Positions 43,443 through 51,777 of a stretch of DNA of 64,000 nt are shown here, in pieces. Below the pieces are notes generated by a model. That model was not told the origin of the DNA and made no database searches. It was given only the letters and a program-made list of their open reading frames with translations. Source of the stretch: Kribbella italica. Lineage in GTDB: Bacteria; Actinomycetota; Actinomycetes; Propionibacteriales; Kribbellaceae. Location: contig NZ_JACHMY010000001.1 in assembly GCF_014205135.1 (NCBI RefSeq), positions 3,534,001 through 3,598,000 on the forward strand. The letters are read 5' to 3'. Position 1 is the first letter of the stretch. The number at the start of each line of letters is the position of its first letter. The translations under genes were made by a program, and so were the position numbers.

Positions 43443-43873
43443 CCCTGAGTCACCTCGTCCAGCAACGCCAGCGCCCTGATCAAATCCCGCCGCTGCCCCT
43501 CGCTCAACCGCTCCTGCAAAACCGAAGCCAGCCATTCCTGCCGCACCTGACGCCCACCCTGCAAGTGCTCAACCCCCGCCGCGGACAACGACAACACCTG
43601 CCGCCGCTTGTCCAGCGGATCAGGGCTCCGGGCAACGAACCCCAGCTCCAGCAGTACGCCGACCGTCGCCGCCATCGACTGCGGCCGGACCCGCTCCGCC
43701 GTCGCCAGCGCGCTCGCCGTCGCCGGTCCGTCCTTGTCCAGCCGGCTCAGCACCGACGACTGCGACGGCGTCAGGTCCTCGGCCGCGGCCAACTCCCGCA
43801 GCCGCCGGCGCACCCGCCCGAGCACTACCCGTACATCGCCGGCCGCCTGCACGGCCGATTCCGAGATCTCCAC
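43439..43873 (-). CDS. MarR-family transcriptional regulator
   Basis: A 144-residue winged-helix regulator: LAAAEDLTPSQSSVLSRLDKDGPATASALATAERVRPQSM followed by FVARSPDPLDKRRQVLSLSAAG, the wing with the MarR DxRxxxLxLT-like pattern. First gene of the operon with the MFS exporter and the isochorismatase-like protein; probably represses it and responds to the exported compound. Confidence 0.9.
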   Translation of the reverse strand: MEISESAVQAAGDVRVVLGRVRRRLRELAAAEDLTPSQSSVLSRLDKDGPATASALATAERVRPQSMAATVGVLLELGFVARSPDPLDKRRQVLSLSAAGVEHLQGGRQVRQEWLASVLQERLSEGQRRDLIRALALLDEVTQG

Positions 43874-43890
43874 CCCTCCACCCTAGACCT

Positions 43891-43911
43891 TCAGTCCAAA
43901 CTGATCAGTCC
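43891..43911. promoter_or_regulatory. MarR operator repeats
   Basis: CAGTCCAAACTG (43892-43903) and the perfect palindrome ACTGATCAGT (43900-43909) overlap; seen on the minus strand, GGACTGA occurs twice. Lies 18 bases before the MarR start, where an autoregulatory site is expected. Confidence 0.55.
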
Positions 43912-43939
43912 AGCCTGTCCATTCCGGTCCAGGCAGCGC

Positions 43940-45118
43940 CTAACCCGCCCCCGCCAGCCGCGCGTCAACAGCCGCCGGCGAGTACACCTCGTTCACCACC
44001 AGCCGCGCCATCCCGTCCAACGCGGCATGGTCCGCCAGCTGCCCGGTCGCCACCGTCAGATGCCGGGTCGCCCGCGGCAACGTCGACTGATAGAGCACCT
44101 CATGCACCCCGGCCACGAAGTCCGTGTGCGCCAGATCCCCCGCGATCATCAGCACCCCGGGATTGATCACGCTCACCACCGTCGCCAGCACCTCACCCAC
44201 CCGCCGGCCGGCCTCCCGCGCAAGCCGCAACGCGTCCGGCTGACCCGATTGCAGCAACGCCCGTACGTCGGCGCCGGACCGCGCCGTGACCCCGAGCTCG
44301 GTCAGCGCCGACGCGAGCGCACCACCACTGGCCACCGCGGCCAGGCACCCGATCGACCCGCACTGGCACTTCGCGTCGCCCGCGTCCCGGACGCGGATGT
44401 GCCCGATGTCCCCGGCACCGCCGTCGATCCCGCGGAACACCGTGTCCCCGATCACCACGCCCGCGCCGATTCCGGTCGACACCTTCACCAGCACGAACGC
44501 CGGTGAGTCCGGATAGCCCGCCGACTGCTCGCCCAGCGCCATCGCGTTCGCGTCGTTGTCGACCAGCACCGGTACGTCGTACCGGCGGCGCAGGTGCTCG
44601 CGGATCGGGTACTCGTCCCAGCCCGGCATGATCGGCGGCCGGATCACCAGCCCGGTGTCGAACTCGACCGGCCCGGGCACCGACACCCCGATCCCGGCCA
44701 GTTCGTCAGCTGAACGCCCGGCCTCGGCGAGCAGCCTGTCGAACCAGTCGGACAACGTGTCCAGCACGACATCCGGGCCGTCGGCAATGACCAGCTCCCC
44801 CGAGTGCTCGGCCAGTACGCCGCCCGCCAGGTCCATCACCGCGGCCCGCGCGTGCCGGGTGTCGAGATCAGCCGCCAGTACGACGGCATGCTGTACGTCG
44901 AACCGCAGCACCACCGGCGGCCGGCCGCCGGTCGAGACGGTCGATCCCGCCTCGACCAGCCAGCCGTTGCCGAGCAGCGGCTCGATCCGCTGGCCGAGCG
45001 TCGAGCGCGACAGCCCGGACAGCTCCTGCAGCTCCCCGCGGGTCCCGGCCTGGCCGGTCCGGACGAGGTGCAGCAGCCGTCCCGCGGACGTCGTCGCGTC
45101 AGCCCTTGTCTGCCCCAC
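43940..45118 (-). CDS. ROK-family transcriptional repressor
   Basis: A 392-residue NagC/XylR-type repressor: HLVRTGQAGTRGELQELSGLSRSTL, GGRPPVVLRFD, DNDANAMALGEQ, GGAGDIGHIR and the zinc motif CQCGSIGCLAAVASG. It is the last gene of the sugar ABC operon, overlapping the second permease by 20 bases, and probably represses that operon and the divergent catabolic genes. It is a paralogue of the ROK gene at 15504. Confidence 0.92.
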   Translation of the reverse strand: MGQTRADATTSAGRLLHLVRTGQAGTRGELQELSGLSRSTLGQRIEPLLGNGWLVEAGSTVSTGGRPPVVLRFDVQHAVVLAADLDTRHARAAVMDLAGGVLAEHSGELVIADGPDVVLDTLSDWFDRLLAEAGRSADELAGIGVSVPGPVEFDTGLVIRPPIMPGWDEYPIREHLRRRYDVPVLVDNDANAMALGEQSAGYPDSPAFVLVKVSTGIGAGVVIGDTVFRGIDGGAGDIGHIRVRDAGDAKCQCGSIGCLAAVASGGALASALTELGVTARSGADVRALLQSGQPDALRLAREAGRRVGEVLATVVSVINPGVLMIAGDLAHTDFVAGVHEVLYQSTLPRATRHLTVATGQLADHAALDGMARLVVNEVYSPAAVDARLAGAG

Positions 45119-45965
45119 TCGTCAGCCCTTCCGTCAGCAACCGTTCGGCGCCGTAGAACATGAGTACCACCGGCAGCGTCAGTACGACGGATCCTGCCAT
45201 CAGCACGGTCTTCGGCACCTCCACCCCGTTCGCCAACTGCTGCAGCCCGAGCGACACCGTCCAGTGGTCCGGCTCGGCCGCCAGGAACAGCAACGCGAAC
45301 AGGAACTCGTTCCACGCGATCATGAAAACGTACAGGGATGTCGCCATCACCGACGGCGCCGCCAGCGGCAGCACCACCTTGCGCAGGATCTGGAACCGGG
45401 ACAGCCCGTCGATCGCGGCCGCCTCCTCGATGCTGACCGGCACGGTGCTGAAGTAGCTGCGCAGCATGTAGATCGCGACCGGCACGGTCTGCGCGATGTA
45501 GACGACGATCAGCCCGATCAGGCTGCCCTGCAGACCGACCTTCGCGAACATCACGAACAGCGGCACGGCCAGCAGCGTCGCCGGGAACAGGTAAACGCCG
45601 AGGAACAGCGCGCTCACCTTGCGGTGCCCGGTGAAGCGCAGCCGGCTGACGGCGTACGCGCCCGGGATCGCGACCAGCAGCGTGAGCAGCATCGCGCCGA
45701 TCGAGACGATCGCGGAGTTGCGCAGCATCAGCGGGAAGCCCTGGCCGCCGTTCTCGACCGAGGTCAGCACCGACCGGTACGAGTCGAGGCTGAACTCTTT
45801 GGCCGACACCCAGATCCGGCCGGGGTCGAGCAGCAGCTCGTCGATCGGCTTCACCGACAGCAACACCATGTAGTAGAAGGGGAACAGCGTCGCGATCACC
45901 AGCACGGCGATCACCACCCACCGCATGATCCCGAAGAAGCGGATCTGGAAAGCGTCCCTGGTCAT
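45099..45965 (-). CDS. Sugar ABC transporter permease (MalG type)
   Basis: A 288-residue permease, six hydrophobic segments. N-terminal VVIAVLVIATLFPFYYMVLLS and the EAA loop EEAAAIDGLSRFQILRKVVLPLAAP that docks the ATPase. Follows the first permease with a four-base overlap. No ATPase gene lies in the operon; such systems in actinobacteria share a general MsiK-type ATPase (known for the group; inference here). Confidence 0.92.
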   Translation of the reverse strand: MTRDAFQIRFFGIMRWVVIAVLVIATLFPFYYMVLLSVKPIDELLLDPGRIWVSAKEFSLDSYRSVLTSVENGGQGFPLMLRNSAIVSIGAMLLTLLVAIPGAYAVSRLRFTGHRKVSALFLGVYLFPATLLAVPLFVMFAKVGLQGSLIGLIVVYIAQTVPVAIYMLRSYFSTVPVSIEEAAAIDGLSRFQILRKVVLPLAAPSVMATSLYVFMIAWNEFLFALLFLAAEPDHWTVSLGLQQLANGVEVPKTVLMAGSVVLTLPVVLMFYGAERLLTEGLTSGADKG

Positions 45966-46951
45966 GCCTGGTCCTCCTGCACGCGACGACCGAAGAAGCG
46001 GAAGTACAGCCCGAGCAGCACGATCAGTACGACGGCCAGCACGACCGCCTGCGCCGATGCGAGCCCGACGTCGAACCGCGCGGTCAGGAACCGGTACACC
46101 CGGACCGCGACCACGTCCGTGCCCGCGCCGCCCCCGGTGAGCAGGTAGACGTCGTCGAACTTGTTGAACGTGAAGATGAACCGCAGCACCGACAGCAGCG
46201 CGATCACCGGCATCAGCTGCGGCAGCAGGATGAACCGGAACCGCTGCCACGGCGTGGTCCCGTCGACCACTGCCGCTTCCTCGAGCACCGCCGGCACGGC
46301 CTGCATCCGGGCGATCAGGAACAGGAACGCGAACGGGAAGTACCGCCAGGTCTCGAACGCGATCACCGTGAACAGCGCCATCGGGACCGGGACTCCGAGT
46401 ACGTCGTAGGAGCGCTGGGTCAGGAAGGCGATCGGCCGGTCCCAGCCGAGCCACTCGACGCCGAAGTGGTTCACGACCCCGAGGTCGGGGCTGAGCAGCA
46501 CCTGCCAGACGAACGCGACCGCCACCACCGGAGCGACGTACGGCAGCAGCATCGCGCCGCGGATCAGCGCCCGGCCGCGGAACGGCTTGCGCAGCGCGAG
46601 CGCGGCGATCAGGCCGACCACGATCGAGCCGAGCGTCGAGCCGACCGTGTAGACGACGGTGGTCCACAGCGACGACCAGAAGCCGGGCGAGCTGAAGACG
46701 CGTTCGAGGTTGCGCAGGGTCCAGTGACCCCACAGGCCCTGGCTCTGGATGTCGACCAGCCGGACGTTCTGGAACGCGAGCAGCAGCGTCCACAGGATCG
46801 GCAGCACGACGACGACCAGCACGATCACGAGCGTCGGCGAGACCAGCGTCAGGCCGGCCCGGTTCTCCTCACGGCGGCGGGCATTCTGCTGCTTGCGGCG
46901 GCGCGGTGCGGGCGGCTGAACGGCCGCGGGCTTGTCGGTCACGGTTGTCAT
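45962..46951 (-). CDS. Sugar ABC transporter permease (MalF type)
   Basis: A 329-residue permease with a basic cytoplasmic head (APRRRKQQNARRREENRAG) and six or seven hydrophobic segments, including LVSPTLVIVLVVVVLPILWT. The EAA loop is LEEAAVVDGTTPWQRFRFILLPQLMP. Pairs with the MalG-type permease to form the channel. Starts seven bases after the binding-protein gene. Confidence 0.92.
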   Translation of the reverse strand: MTTVTDKPAAVQPPAPRRRKQQNARRREENRAGLTLVSPTLVIVLVVVVLPILWTLLLAFQNVRLVDIQSQGLWGHWTLRNLERVFSSPGFWSSLWTTVVYTVGSTLGSIVVGLIAALALRKPFRGRALIRGAMLLPYVAPVVAVAFVWQVLLSPDLGVVNHFGVEWLGWDRPIAFLTQRSYDVLGVPVPMALFTVIAFETWRYFPFAFLFLIARMQAVPAVLEEAAVVDGTTPWQRFRFILLPQLMPVIALLSVLRFIFTFNKFDDVYLLTGGGAGTDVVAVRVYRFLTARFDVGLASAQAVVLAVVLIVLLGLYFRFFGRRVQEDQA

Positions 46952-46958
46952 CTCTGCC

Positions 46959-48338
46959 TCACCCGAGCGAGTCCTGGATCGCGGCGACGTCGGCCGTCGC
47001 CTGCCGCGCGGCTTCGTCGGCATCGACCTGCCCACTGGCCAGCGCACTAATGGCCTTCGGCACCGGAAGCTCGCCGAGCGTGGCGCCGACCAGCGCGCCC
47101 TGTCCCTCGGTGATGCCCCAGCGCTGCATCTTGCCGATCCCGCCACGCAGCTCGGCGATCACCGGGGCCGGGTAGATCGCGGCCAGCGGCTTGCGGGTGT
47201 CGACGCCGATGTCGGCCTTGTCCCAGGCCTGGTCGAACTTGTCCGGGTCGGTCGTCGTCCCGTGCCGGACCGGGAACTTGCCCTCGGCAGCCATCCCGAA
47301 CCAGTCCTCGTAGCCCTGGTCGAGCATGTACTGCACCAGCTGCTGGGAGGCGTCGGCCTTCGCCGTCTTCGTCACCGTCCAGCCGGTCACCTCGCCGAAC
47401 TGCGCGGGTTCGGCGCCGTCCGGGCCCTGGACCGCGGTCACCACACCGGTGTTACCGGCCAGCCAGTTCTTGTCCTTCGCGCACGGCTCGCAGCTCGGCA
47501 GCGCGTCCTCCCGCAGCCCGGCGAGTTCGTCGAGCAGGAACGACGACCAGACCACCATCGCCGACTTGCCCGCGAAGTACGCCGCCCGCGTGGAGTCGAC
47601 GGTCTGCGTCCCGGCCGCGGAGTACTTCGTGGCCAGGTCACCGTAGAAGCGGAACGCCTCCTTGCACGGCGGGCTGTCGAGCGTGACCTTGCCGCCGGCG
47701 TCGACCAGTTGGCAGTTGTTCGCCAGGCCGAAGTACTCGAAGCTCTGCTGGGTGAACGGGTCGGCTGGGTCGGTGGCGATCGAGATACCTTCGGTGCCGC
47801 CCTTGTTCAGCGTCTGCGCGGCCTTCTCGATCGCGTCGTACGACGTGGGCGCGGGCAGGCCGGCCGCGGCGAACAGGTCCTTGCGGTAGTAGAGCAGCTG
47901 GGTCCAACTGTCCGACGGTACGGCGAGTTGCTGGTCACCGGCGCGGGTCAGGTCGAGCGCCCGCTGGTCGAAGGTCTTCGGGCCGAGCGCATCGACGACC
48001 TTGCCCGCGGCGTCCGGGTTGAGCAGGCCGTTGCTGGACAGCTGCTGGATCGCGGCCAGCGGGACCGCGCCGATCACGTCGGGGAGCTTGCCGGCCGCCG
48101 CCGCGGACATCACCAACTGGCTCAGCTGCGGCTCGTCGACCCCGACGAGCTTCACCTGGATGCCGGTCTCGGCGGTGAACTTCTCGAAGATCGCCCGGGT
48201 GGTCTCCAGCCGCCCGGACACGTTCTCGAGCGACCAGACGGTGATGCTGCGCTCGTCCCCGGCGCTGGAATCGTTGCCGCAGGAACTGAGCAGCAGGAGC
48301 ACCGTCGCGACGGAGAGTGCCCTGAAGAAGCGTGACAT
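46959..48338 (-). CDS. Sugar-binding lipoprotein of the ABC transporter
   Basis: A 459-residue extracytoplasmic solute-binding protein of family 1. The N-terminus is a lipoprotein signal (FFRALSVATVLLLLSSC, lipobox Leu-Ser-Ser-Cys at residue 20), then ITVWSLENVSGRLETTRAIFEKF, SYDAIEKAAQTL and SAMVVWSSFLLDEL. Four further cysteines suggest disulfides. AGGAGG ribosome site. First gene of the operon with the two permeases and the ROK repressor; sugar unknown. Confidence 0.93.
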   Translation of the reverse strand: MSRFFRALSVATVLLLLSSCGNDSSAGDERSITVWSLENVSGRLETTRAIFEKFTAETGIQVKLVGVDEPQLSQLVMSAAAAGKLPDVIGAVPLAAIQQLSSNGLLNPDAAGKVVDALGPKTFDQRALDLTRAGDQQLAVPSDSWTQLLYYRKDLFAAAGLPAPTSYDAIEKAAQTLNKGGTEGISIATDPADPFTQQSFEYFGLANNCQLVDAGGKVTLDSPPCKEAFRFYGDLATKYSAAGTQTVDSTRAAYFAGKSAMVVWSSFLLDELAGLREDALPSCEPCAKDKNWLAGNTGVVTAVQGPDGAEPAQFGEVTGWTVTKTAKADASQQLVQYMLDQGYEDWFGMAAEGKFPVRHGTTTDPDKFDQAWDKADIGVDTRKPLAAIYPAPVIAELRGGIGKMQRWGITEGQGALVGATLGELPVPKAISALASGQVDADEAARQATADVAAIQDSLG

Positions 48339-48360
48339 CTATCCTCCTGGGGATGCTGAC

Positions 48361-48395
48361 TTACGCATAACATCAGGACTATTGTATTTTGACAA
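48361..48395 (-). promoter_or_regulatory. Promoter of the sugar ABC operon
   Basis: On the minus strand TTGTCA (48395-48390) and TGTTAT (48372-48367) are 17 bases apart. The near-palindrome TTACGCATAA (48361-48370) overlaps the -10 box and may be the ROK site. The same gap must hold the divergent promoter, for which I see only TTGACA at 48389-48394. Confidence 0.5.
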
Positions 48396-48424
48396 GACCT
48401 AAGTCCGTCGCACTGGAGGTTTCC

Positions 48425-49435
48425 GTGGCTCGCGTCGTGCAGTTCTCCGCTCCCCGTGTGGCCGAGGTGGTCGACTTCGACCCGCCGCCGCTGCCGGACG
48501 GGCACGTCCGGGTGCGTACGGCGTATTCGGGTATCTCGGCCGGCACCGAACTGACGGCGTACCGGGGGACGAACCCGTACCTGACCCGCACCTGGGACCC
48601 CGACGCCCGCATCTTCCGCGACGCCGAAGCCGGCGTCTCGTTCCCGGTCGTCGGCTGGGGCTACTCCGAGTCCGGCGAGATCACCGAGGTCGCTCCCGAC
48701 GTCGACGGCCTGTCGGTCGGCGACCAGGTCTGGGGCATCTGGGGCCACCGCAGCGAAGCAGTCCTCCCCGCGGACAAACTCGCCGGCCACCAACTCCCCA
48801 CCGGCGTCTCCCTCGCTGCCGCCTCCTTCACCCGCGTCGGCGCGATCGCCTACAACGCGATCCTCTCGGCCCGCATCACCCTCGGCGACGTCGTCGCCAT
48901 CTACGGCCAGGGCGTCATCGGCCTGCTGGCCACCCGCCTGGCCACACTCTCGGGCGCACAAGTAGTCACCGTCGACGCAGTCGAGTCCCGCCGCGAGGAG
49001 TCTCTGAAGTACGGCGCTGCTGCTTCCTTCGCCCCCGGCACAGCCGTGGAGCAGATCCATCCGGTGGACACTGCGATCGAACTCTCCGGTGTCTACCCCG
49101 CTCTCCACGAGGCCACCCGTTCCGTGGGTGTCGGCGGGCGGGTGGTTGCCTCTGGTTTCTACCAAGGCGACGGCACCGGCCTCCGCCTCGGTGAGGAGTT
49201 CCACCACAACCGCGTCGAGCTGATCAGCTCGCAGATCGGCGGCGTTCCTCCCGAGCTGGCCAACCGCTGGTCCGTCGACCGCCTGCAGCGCGGCTTCCTC
49301 GAGCTGGTCGGCCGCGGCGCCGTCGATCCGGAACCTCTGATCACCCATCGCGTCCCCGTCGAAGACGCCGCCGACGCCTACGTCCTGCTCGACACGCGTC
49401 CCGGGGACGCCCTGCAAGTAGTACTGGAGTTCTGA
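48425..49435 (+). CDS. Medium-chain dehydrogenase (zinc-binding alcohol dehydrogenase family)
   Basis: A 336-residue MDR-family oxidoreductase. GroES-like N-terminal half (DGHVRVRTAYSGISAGTELT, VVGWGYSESGEITEV) and Rossmann half (LGDVVAIYGQGVIGLLATRLA, VVTVDAVESRREESLKYGA). The catalytic-zinc cysteine of classical members (GxxxSDxxxY/GICGTD) is Ser-Ala-Gly here and the structural four-cysteine lobe is absent, so it may be zinc-free. GTG with GGAGGT upstream. First gene of a three-gene operon divergent from the sugar ABC genes. Confidence 0.85.
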   Translation: MARVVQFSAPRVAEVVDFDPPPLPDGHVRVRTAYSGISAGTELTAYRGTNPYLTRTWDPDARIFRDAEAGVSFPVVGWGYSESGEITEVAPDVDGLSVGDQVWGIWGHRSEAVLPADKLAGHQLPTGVSLAAASFTRVGAIAYNAILSARITLGDVVAIYGQGVIGLLATRLATLSGAQVVTVDAVESRREESLKYGAAASFAPGTAVEQIHPVDTAIELSGVYPALHEATRSVGVGGRVVASGFYQGDGTGLRLGEEFHHNRVELISSQIGGVPPELANRWSVDRLQRGFLELVGRGAVDPEPLITHRVPVEDAADAYVLLDTRPGDALQVVLEF

Positions 49436-50229
49436 TGAAGATCGCATGCCAGGAGCAACTGTTGCCGGGTGCGACGTTGCAGGAGAAGTGGGAGTTCGCC
49501 ACCGCCGCCGGGTACGACGGCATCGAGCTGCGCGGCAAGGGCGAACTGAGCTTCCGCGACCGTCTGCCCGAGCTCCACAAGGCCAAGGCGGACGGCGTCG
49601 TGATGCCGACCGTCTGTGTCGACATGCTGCACTTCTTCGGCGCCTTCGACCCCGACCAGCGCGCCGACGCGATCGTCCAGATGAAGGTCGAGCTGTCGGT
49701 GATCGCCGAGCTCGGCGGACTCGGCGCGCAGACGCCGGCGTCGTACGGGATGTTCTCCCGCCGGCTCCCACCGTTCGAGCCGCCGCGCGACGAGGCCGGG
49801 GACCGCGAGGTCCTGCTCGACGGACTCCGTGAGCTCGGCGAGCACGCGGCACGCGAGGGCGTCGAGCTGTTCCTCGAACCGCTGAACCGGTACGAGGACC
49901 ACATGGTCAACCGCCTCGACCAAGCCGCCGAGCTGATCCAGGCGGTCGGCCTCGACGCGGTCCGGATCGGCATCGACAGCTACCACATGAACATCGAGGA
50001 GACCGACCCGTCGGCCTCGATCGTTGCCCAGGCGCCGTACGTCGGGCACGTGCAGCTCAGCGACTCCAACCGCTTTCAGCCCGGCGCCGGCCACCTCGAC
50101 TGGGCCGCGTTCCTCGGCGCACTCGATGCCATCGGCTACGACCGCTACCTGGCCGTCGAGTGCCGTCTCACCGGCGACCCGATCGAGGCGGTCCGCTCGA
50201 TCCCGGCCGTCGTCAGGCGGTACGTATGA
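49435..50229 (+). CDS. Sugar phosphate isomerase/epimerase (TIM barrel)
   Basis: A 264-residue xylose-isomerase-like barrel: YDGIELRGKGELSFRDRLPE, EGVELFLEPLNRYEDHMVN with the metal glutamate, RIGIDSYHMNIEE, GHVQLSDSNRFQPGAGHLDW and YLAVECRL. The pattern fits hydroxypyruvate-isomerase-like or ketose 3-epimerases. ATG shares its first base with the dehydrogenase stop. Probably converts the sugar brought in by the neighbouring ABC system. Confidence 0.88.
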   Translation: MKIACQEQLLPGATLQEKWEFATAAGYDGIELRGKGELSFRDRLPELHKAKADGVVMPTVCVDMLHFFGAFDPDQRADAIVQMKVELSVIAELGGLGAQTPASYGMFSRRLPPFEPPRDEAGDREVLLDGLRELGEHAAREGVELFLEPLNRYEDHMVNRLDQAAELIQAVGLDAVRIGIDSYHMNIEETDPSASIVAQAPYVGHVQLSDSNRFQPGAGHLDWAAFLGALDAIGYDRYLAVECRLTGDPIEAVRSIPAVVRRYV

Positions 50230-51533
50230 GCCTGCGATCAGCGGCGAAGCAGGTCCTTCTCGGCAACTGGACCGGCCATTCCACGGTCCCGTCCCGCTCG
50301 CTCTATCCACACCAGTGGAGCTGGGACTCGGCGTTCATCGCCATCGGCCTGCGCCACCTCTCACCCCGTCGCGCCCAGGTCGAGCTGGAATCGTTGTTCG
50401 GCTCCCAGTGGTCCGACGGCCGGATCCCGCACATCAGCTTCTCCCCCGCCGTCGCCCGCGACGCCTACTTCCCCGGCCCCGACTTCTGGCAGGCCACGAC
50501 GACCGGCGGCGTCGAAACCTCGGGCATCATCCAGCCCCCGGTGCACGCGCTGGCCGCCTGGCTCACCCACCAAGCCGACGAGGCCGAATCCGTACGCCGG
50601 GGCTTCCTCCCCCGCGTCTACCCCAAGCTCGTTGCCTGGCACACCTATCTCCGCACCCGCCGCGACCTCGGCGGCCGCGGGTTGGTCGCGATCGTCCACC
50701 CCTGGGAGTCCGGCATGGACAACAGCCCGGCCTGGGACGACGCGCTGGCGCGAGTCACCCCCGCACCGCTCGACTCGTTCACCCGCCGGGACACCGACCA
50801 CGCCAGCCCGGCTGACCGCCCCACCGATCTCGACTACGGCCGCTACGTCCAACTCGCGGCGACCTACCGGGACCACCAGTACGACGACGCCGCCACGCCC
50901 TTCGAGTTCGCCCTCGATGATCCGGCGTTCAACGCGCTGCTGATCGCCTCCGAGCACGCACTGGCAGACATCGCGGAAGCCCTCGGCCTGGATCCCACCC
51001 ACCACTTGAAGGCCGCCGAAGAACTGACGAAGGCGCTGGGCGAGCTCTTCACCAACGGCCTCTTCCACGCTCGCGACCTCCGCGCAAGCGCGGAGGTCGC
51101 GAGCGGAAGTGCGGGGAGCGCGGAGGCGGGCGCTCCGGGCGTGCTCGTGCCGGCCGGCACCATCTCCGGCCTGATCCCACTGATCGTCCCCGGTCTCCCA
51201 CAAGCCGCCGACCTCCTGGCCACCGCCCGCGGCGAGCGCTTCGGGCTCGGGCAGGTCCACCTCGTCCCGAGCTACGACCTCACCGGTCCCGCCTTCGAGC
51301 GCGAGCGCTACTGGCGCGGCCCGAGCTGGTTCAACACCGCCTGGCTGATCCACCGGGGCCTGACGACCCTCAACGAGCAGGACCAGGCCGACCAGCTGCG
51401 GGACGACCTGCTGAAGCTTGCCGACAGCACCGACTTCGCCGAGTACGTCGACCCGTACGACGGCTCGCCGCGCGGCGCCCAGATCTTCAGCTGGACCGCC
51501 GCAGTCACCTTGGACTTGCTCAGCTGTAGGTGA
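50226..51533 (+). CDS. Glycoside hydrolase with (alpha/alpha)6 barrel, GH63/mannosylglycerate-hydrolase-like
   Basis: A 435-residue hydrolase, probably cytoplasmic (no signal). SLYPHQWSWDSAFIAIGLRH, HPWESGMDNSPAWDD with a likely catalytic aspartate, and RYWRGPSWFNTAWLIHRGL are typical of MGH1-like/GH63 enzymes that act on glucosyl- or mannosylglycerate and related glycosides. Coupled to the epimerase (ATGA). Around residues 282-305 it carries a Ser/Ala/Gly/Glu-rich stretch encoded by an 18-base-arm perfect palindrome, absent by impression from relatives. Its end overlaps the ACT gene by 14 bases. Confidence 0.85.
   Translation: MSLRSAAKQVLLGNWTGHSTVPSRSLYPHQWSWDSAFIAIGLRHLSPRRAQVELESLFGSQWSDGRIPHISFSPAVARDAYFPGPDFWQATTTGGVETSGIIQPPVHALAAWLTHQADEAESVRRGFLPRVYPKLVAWHTYLRTRRDLGGRGLVAIVHPWESGMDNSPAWDDALARVTPAPLDSFTRRDTDHASPADRPTDLDYGRYVQLAATYRDHQYDDAATPFEFALDDPAFNALLIASEHALADIAEALGLDPTHHLKAAEELTKALGELFTNGLFHARDLRASAEVASGSAGSAEAGAPGVLVPAGTISGLIPLIVPGLPQAADLLATARGERFGLGQVHLVPSYDLTGPAFERERYWRGPSWFNTAWLIHRGLTTLNEQDQADQLRDDLLKLADSTDFAEYVDPYDGSPRGAQIFSWTAAVTLDLLSCR
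51068..51105. repeat. Perfect 38-base palindrome inside the glycoside hydrolase gene
   Basis: CGCTCGCGACCTCCGCGC is followed by AA and its exact reverse complement: 18 base pairs, two-base loop. It codes for part of a low-complexity linker (ARDLRASAEVASGSAG). Confidence 0.95.
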
Positions 51534-51777
51534 CGTCCAGCACGCCGATCACCTTGTCGAGCCGGGCGGCCACCCGCCCGGCGTCGAACCCGTTGCCCTC
51601 GACAACGATGCGCAGCTCGCACCGCTCCAGGCACAGGCTGATCGTGCGGACGTCGTACGGGTTGAGCAGCACGGCGATCCGCGCGAGCAGGCCGCGCGTC
51701 TCCACGATCTGCGCCGTGAAGACAGTCTGCGGACGAGTCAGCAGCTCGGGCTCGGCGTACTCGACCACGGCAGTCAT
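51520..51777 (-). CDS. Free-standing ACT-domain protein coupled to cimA
   Basis: An 85-residue protein whose residues 20-85 follow the ACT-domain pattern: FTAQIVETRGLLARIAVLLN, then RTISLCLERCELRIVVEG and RVAARLDKVIGVLDVTY. It resembles the ACT half of acetolactate-synthase small subunits (compare GVLARVAALISRRGFNI in IlvN of this window). The ATG overlaps the cimA stop by four bases, so it is made with CimA and may act as an amino-acid sensor for it or for another pathway enzyme (inference). Confidence 0.75.
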   Translation of the reverse strand: MTAVVEYAEPELLTRPQTVFTAQIVETRGLLARIAVLLNPYDVRTISLCLERCELRIVVEGNGFDAGRVAARLDKVIGVLDVTYS

